Positions 62,759 to 64,000 of a DNA stretch of 64,000 nucleotides are shown here, one piece after another. Every line of letters starts with the position of its first letter. Position 1 is the first letter of the stretch. This DNA comes from Flavobacteriales bacterium (GTDB taxonomy: Bacteria; Bacteroidota; Bacteroidia; Flavobacteriales_F; PHOS-HE28), in assembly GCA_016719225.1 (NCBI GenBank), contig JADKAN010000002.1, positions 744,001-808,000 of the forward strand, given 5' to 3'. Both the position numbers and the translations under genes were made by a program. The notes below the pieces were generated by a model, which had not been told where the DNA came from, searched no databases, and saw nothing but the letters and a program-made list of their open reading frames with translations.

Positions 62759-62963
62759 GGAAGGGGCGCCCGAAGGTGTCAGGGCTAAACGCCGCTAAGG
62801 TAGGCTGTGGCATTAGGCAGCCAGCAGGAGAAGCCCTCAACTGGAAGCATGTCGGAACGCCCGGCAACATCCGGTACCCTATACGCGGATGCCTACATCA
62901 TCAAACCGGTCAAGAACAATGCCTCTATGCACCCGGTTACTCTGCAATGGGATTTCAGTGTCT

Positions 62964-63599
62964 TCAATTATCCAGGATCACCACCAAGGCACCCGTAGGC
63001 ACTTGCCCAAAGAGCTTGATCACATCACTATTGCGCATGCGTATGCAGCCGTGGGAACTGGGCCTGCCGAGTGAGGCTTCATCACCGGTTCCGTGGATGT
63101 ATATGCCACGCTGCATGCTGTCCACCTTTCCACCTTCGTTCACGCCCGGTTCCATTCCACCCAGCCAAAGGATGCGGGAAGTAATGAGGTCGTCCTTGCC
63201 CGCACTGTCAATAGCCGTTCTTCCCGTGAATTGGCGGTTTTCAAAGACCCCGAACGGGGGCACGCCTTGGCCGATCTTTCGCACCACACGGTGCAGACCC
63301 TCCGGTGTGCGGAAACTATTAGCGCGTCCACCCAAGCCGTTCTTGGACGTGGAGATCACGTACTCCGCCTTCATTTCCCCGCTCACCACGTAGTACAAGC
63401 GCTGACTTCGCACCGAAACGTAGAGCACGTTGCCCTCCACTTTCGCTTCAGGGTAACGGGCTTGCATCCATTCCAGGAGAAAGTCCGCCAAAGCCTGCTT
63501 ACTTGAAGGGGCCACCATGGCAAGGTCCTCGCGCTGCGCAAAAGCCGTGCTCCCGGACATCAGGAACAGTGAAAGCAGAAAAGCCTTGAACGCGTGCAT
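62964..63599 (-). CDS. L,D-transpeptidase (YkuD domain)
   Basis: 211 aa. Signal peptide ends at AFAQ. The YkuD domain spans ~residues 55-211, with the catalytic stretch IHGTGDEASLGRPSSHGCIRM (His, then SHGCxR with the active Cys). It would act in the periplasm on peptidoglycan, forming 3-3 cross-links or attaching proteins. The strand YVSVRSQRLYYVVSG opens the domain. Single gene. Confidence 0.93.
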   Translation of the reverse strand: MHAFKAFLLSLFLMSGSTAFAQREDLAMVAPSSKQALADFLLEWMQARYPEAKVEGNVLYVSVRSQRLYYVVSGEMKAEYVISTSKNGLGGRANSFRTPEGLHRVVRKIGQGVPPFGVFENRQFTGRTAIDSAGKDDLITSRILWLGGMEPGVNEGGKVDSMQRGIYIHGTGDEASLGRPSSHGCIRMRNSDVIKLFGQVPTGALVVILDN

Positions 63600-63772
63600 C
63601 GCGGCGTATACGGCCCGAGTAATGCGCCGGTTTCAAATAACATTGGCATCAGCACCATTCAACGTAAGAGGCGACAGCAGCGGATCTTCCCGGCACGCGG
63701 CATTTTATTTCGGCCGTGGCGGTCATTCCTGGCCCGATCGACTTTGTATTCCCTGAGCCTCGGCGTCAAAAA

Positions 63773-64000
63773 CTAGAACAAGCTCGTGAAACCGAAGTGC
63801 ACCTTGCCCGCACGCAGCTCTATCGGGTTGTCGAATTGCCGGCCCAGCGCGTAGGTCAGCGCGAAGATGCCGGCCTTGGTCTCGAAGCTGGTGCCCACAC
63901 CGAAGCCGAGCGGGGTATCCGTCAACAGGGTTTCGCGGCTTTGATCTTCCCACCACATGTTGTCCATAAAGAGGAAGAAGTTGCTGTTCTCTTCGAACAG
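63773..64000 (-). CDS. C-terminus of a BamA/TamA-family outer-membrane protein, cut by the window edge
   Basis: 75 codons up to the stop at 63773; the frame is open through base 64000. Segments LGFGVGTSFETKAGIFALTYALGRQ and the final HFGFTSLF match the last strands of the Omp85/surface-antigen barrel, and the protein ends in Phe, the signal read by the BAM complex. Which family member it is cannot be told from this fragment. Confidence 0.8.
   Translation of the reverse strand: MFEENSNFFLFMDNMWWEDQSRETLLTDTPLGFGVGTSFETKAGIFALTYALGRQFDNPIELRAGKVHFGFTSLF

Overview
The window comes from a Bacteroidota bacterium, most likely a Flavobacteriales-type lineage with fairly high GC. The evidence is internal. 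Several secreted proteins end in type IX secretion (T9SS) sorting domains, and there is a PorE-like OmpA lipoprotein. Families typical of the phylum are present (DUF4290, DUF6089-like barrel, GWxTD lipoprotein). Promoters fit the Bacteroidota pattern TTG-N18..21-TAnnTTTG. Ribosomal-protein leaders are A-rich with no Shine-Dalgarno, and the gene order rplQ-carA-eno follows the S10-spc-alpha cluster. No rRNA, insertion sequence, prophage or CRISPR array was seen. Two tRNAs are present: Gly-GCC and Leu-UAA.

Layout. 1-2310: the 3' part of a secreted clan GH-A-like glycoside hydrolase gene, closed by a strong terminator. 2731-9616: outer-membrane barrel protein, a SPOUT methyltransferase, mutS, two tRNAs, a GluQ-type synthetase and a Fic protein. 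9787-20377: a small lipoprotein, adenine deaminase, a GH-like lipoprotein, UvrD/PcrA helicase, a T9SS cargo protein, DUF4290, murA and a TlpA-like thioredoxin. 20540-24400: an M43 metalloprotease, then grpE-dnaJ. 24566-29928: acyl desaturase, a transglutaminase gene interrupted by an in-frame stop, CYTH, SDR and LOG-family genes, and a second Fic protein.

30156-48638: one nearly uninterrupted ribosomal super-operon with 33 genes. It runs rpsL-rpsG-fusA-rpsJ-rplCDWB-rpsS-rplV-rpsC-rplP-rpmC-rpsQ-rplNXE-rpsNH-rplFR-rpsE-rpmD-rplO-secY-map-infA-rpmJ-rpsMKD-rpoA-rplQ. It starts at a consensus promoter and ends at a strong terminator. tuf and adk are absent from their usual positions in the E. coli layout. 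Seven of its larger gaps carry a small GC-rich hairpin followed by an A-rich leader. The one before rpsD holds two mutually exclusive hairpins.

48688-57157: carA, eno, an alkaline-phosphatase-superfamily (LTA synthase-like) membrane enzyme overlapping an M1 peptidase gene, and a helical-repeat protein. 57223-64000: a minus-strand run of PorE-like protein, RlmB-type methyltransferase, GWxTD lipoprotein, RmuC, L,D-transpeptidase and the C-terminus of a BamA/TamA-family barrel.

Most genes are housekeeping or cell-envelope functions. The points most worth a second look are: both Fic proteins have lost the catalytic histidine; MurA carries Asp instead of the active-site Cys; the transglutaminase is split by a single in-frame TAG; the rpsD leader has competing hairpins and the r-protein gaps share a leader motif; S3 has an Arg/Gly-rich tail; and several -7 boxes lie so close to start codons that near-leaderless mRNAs are predicted.
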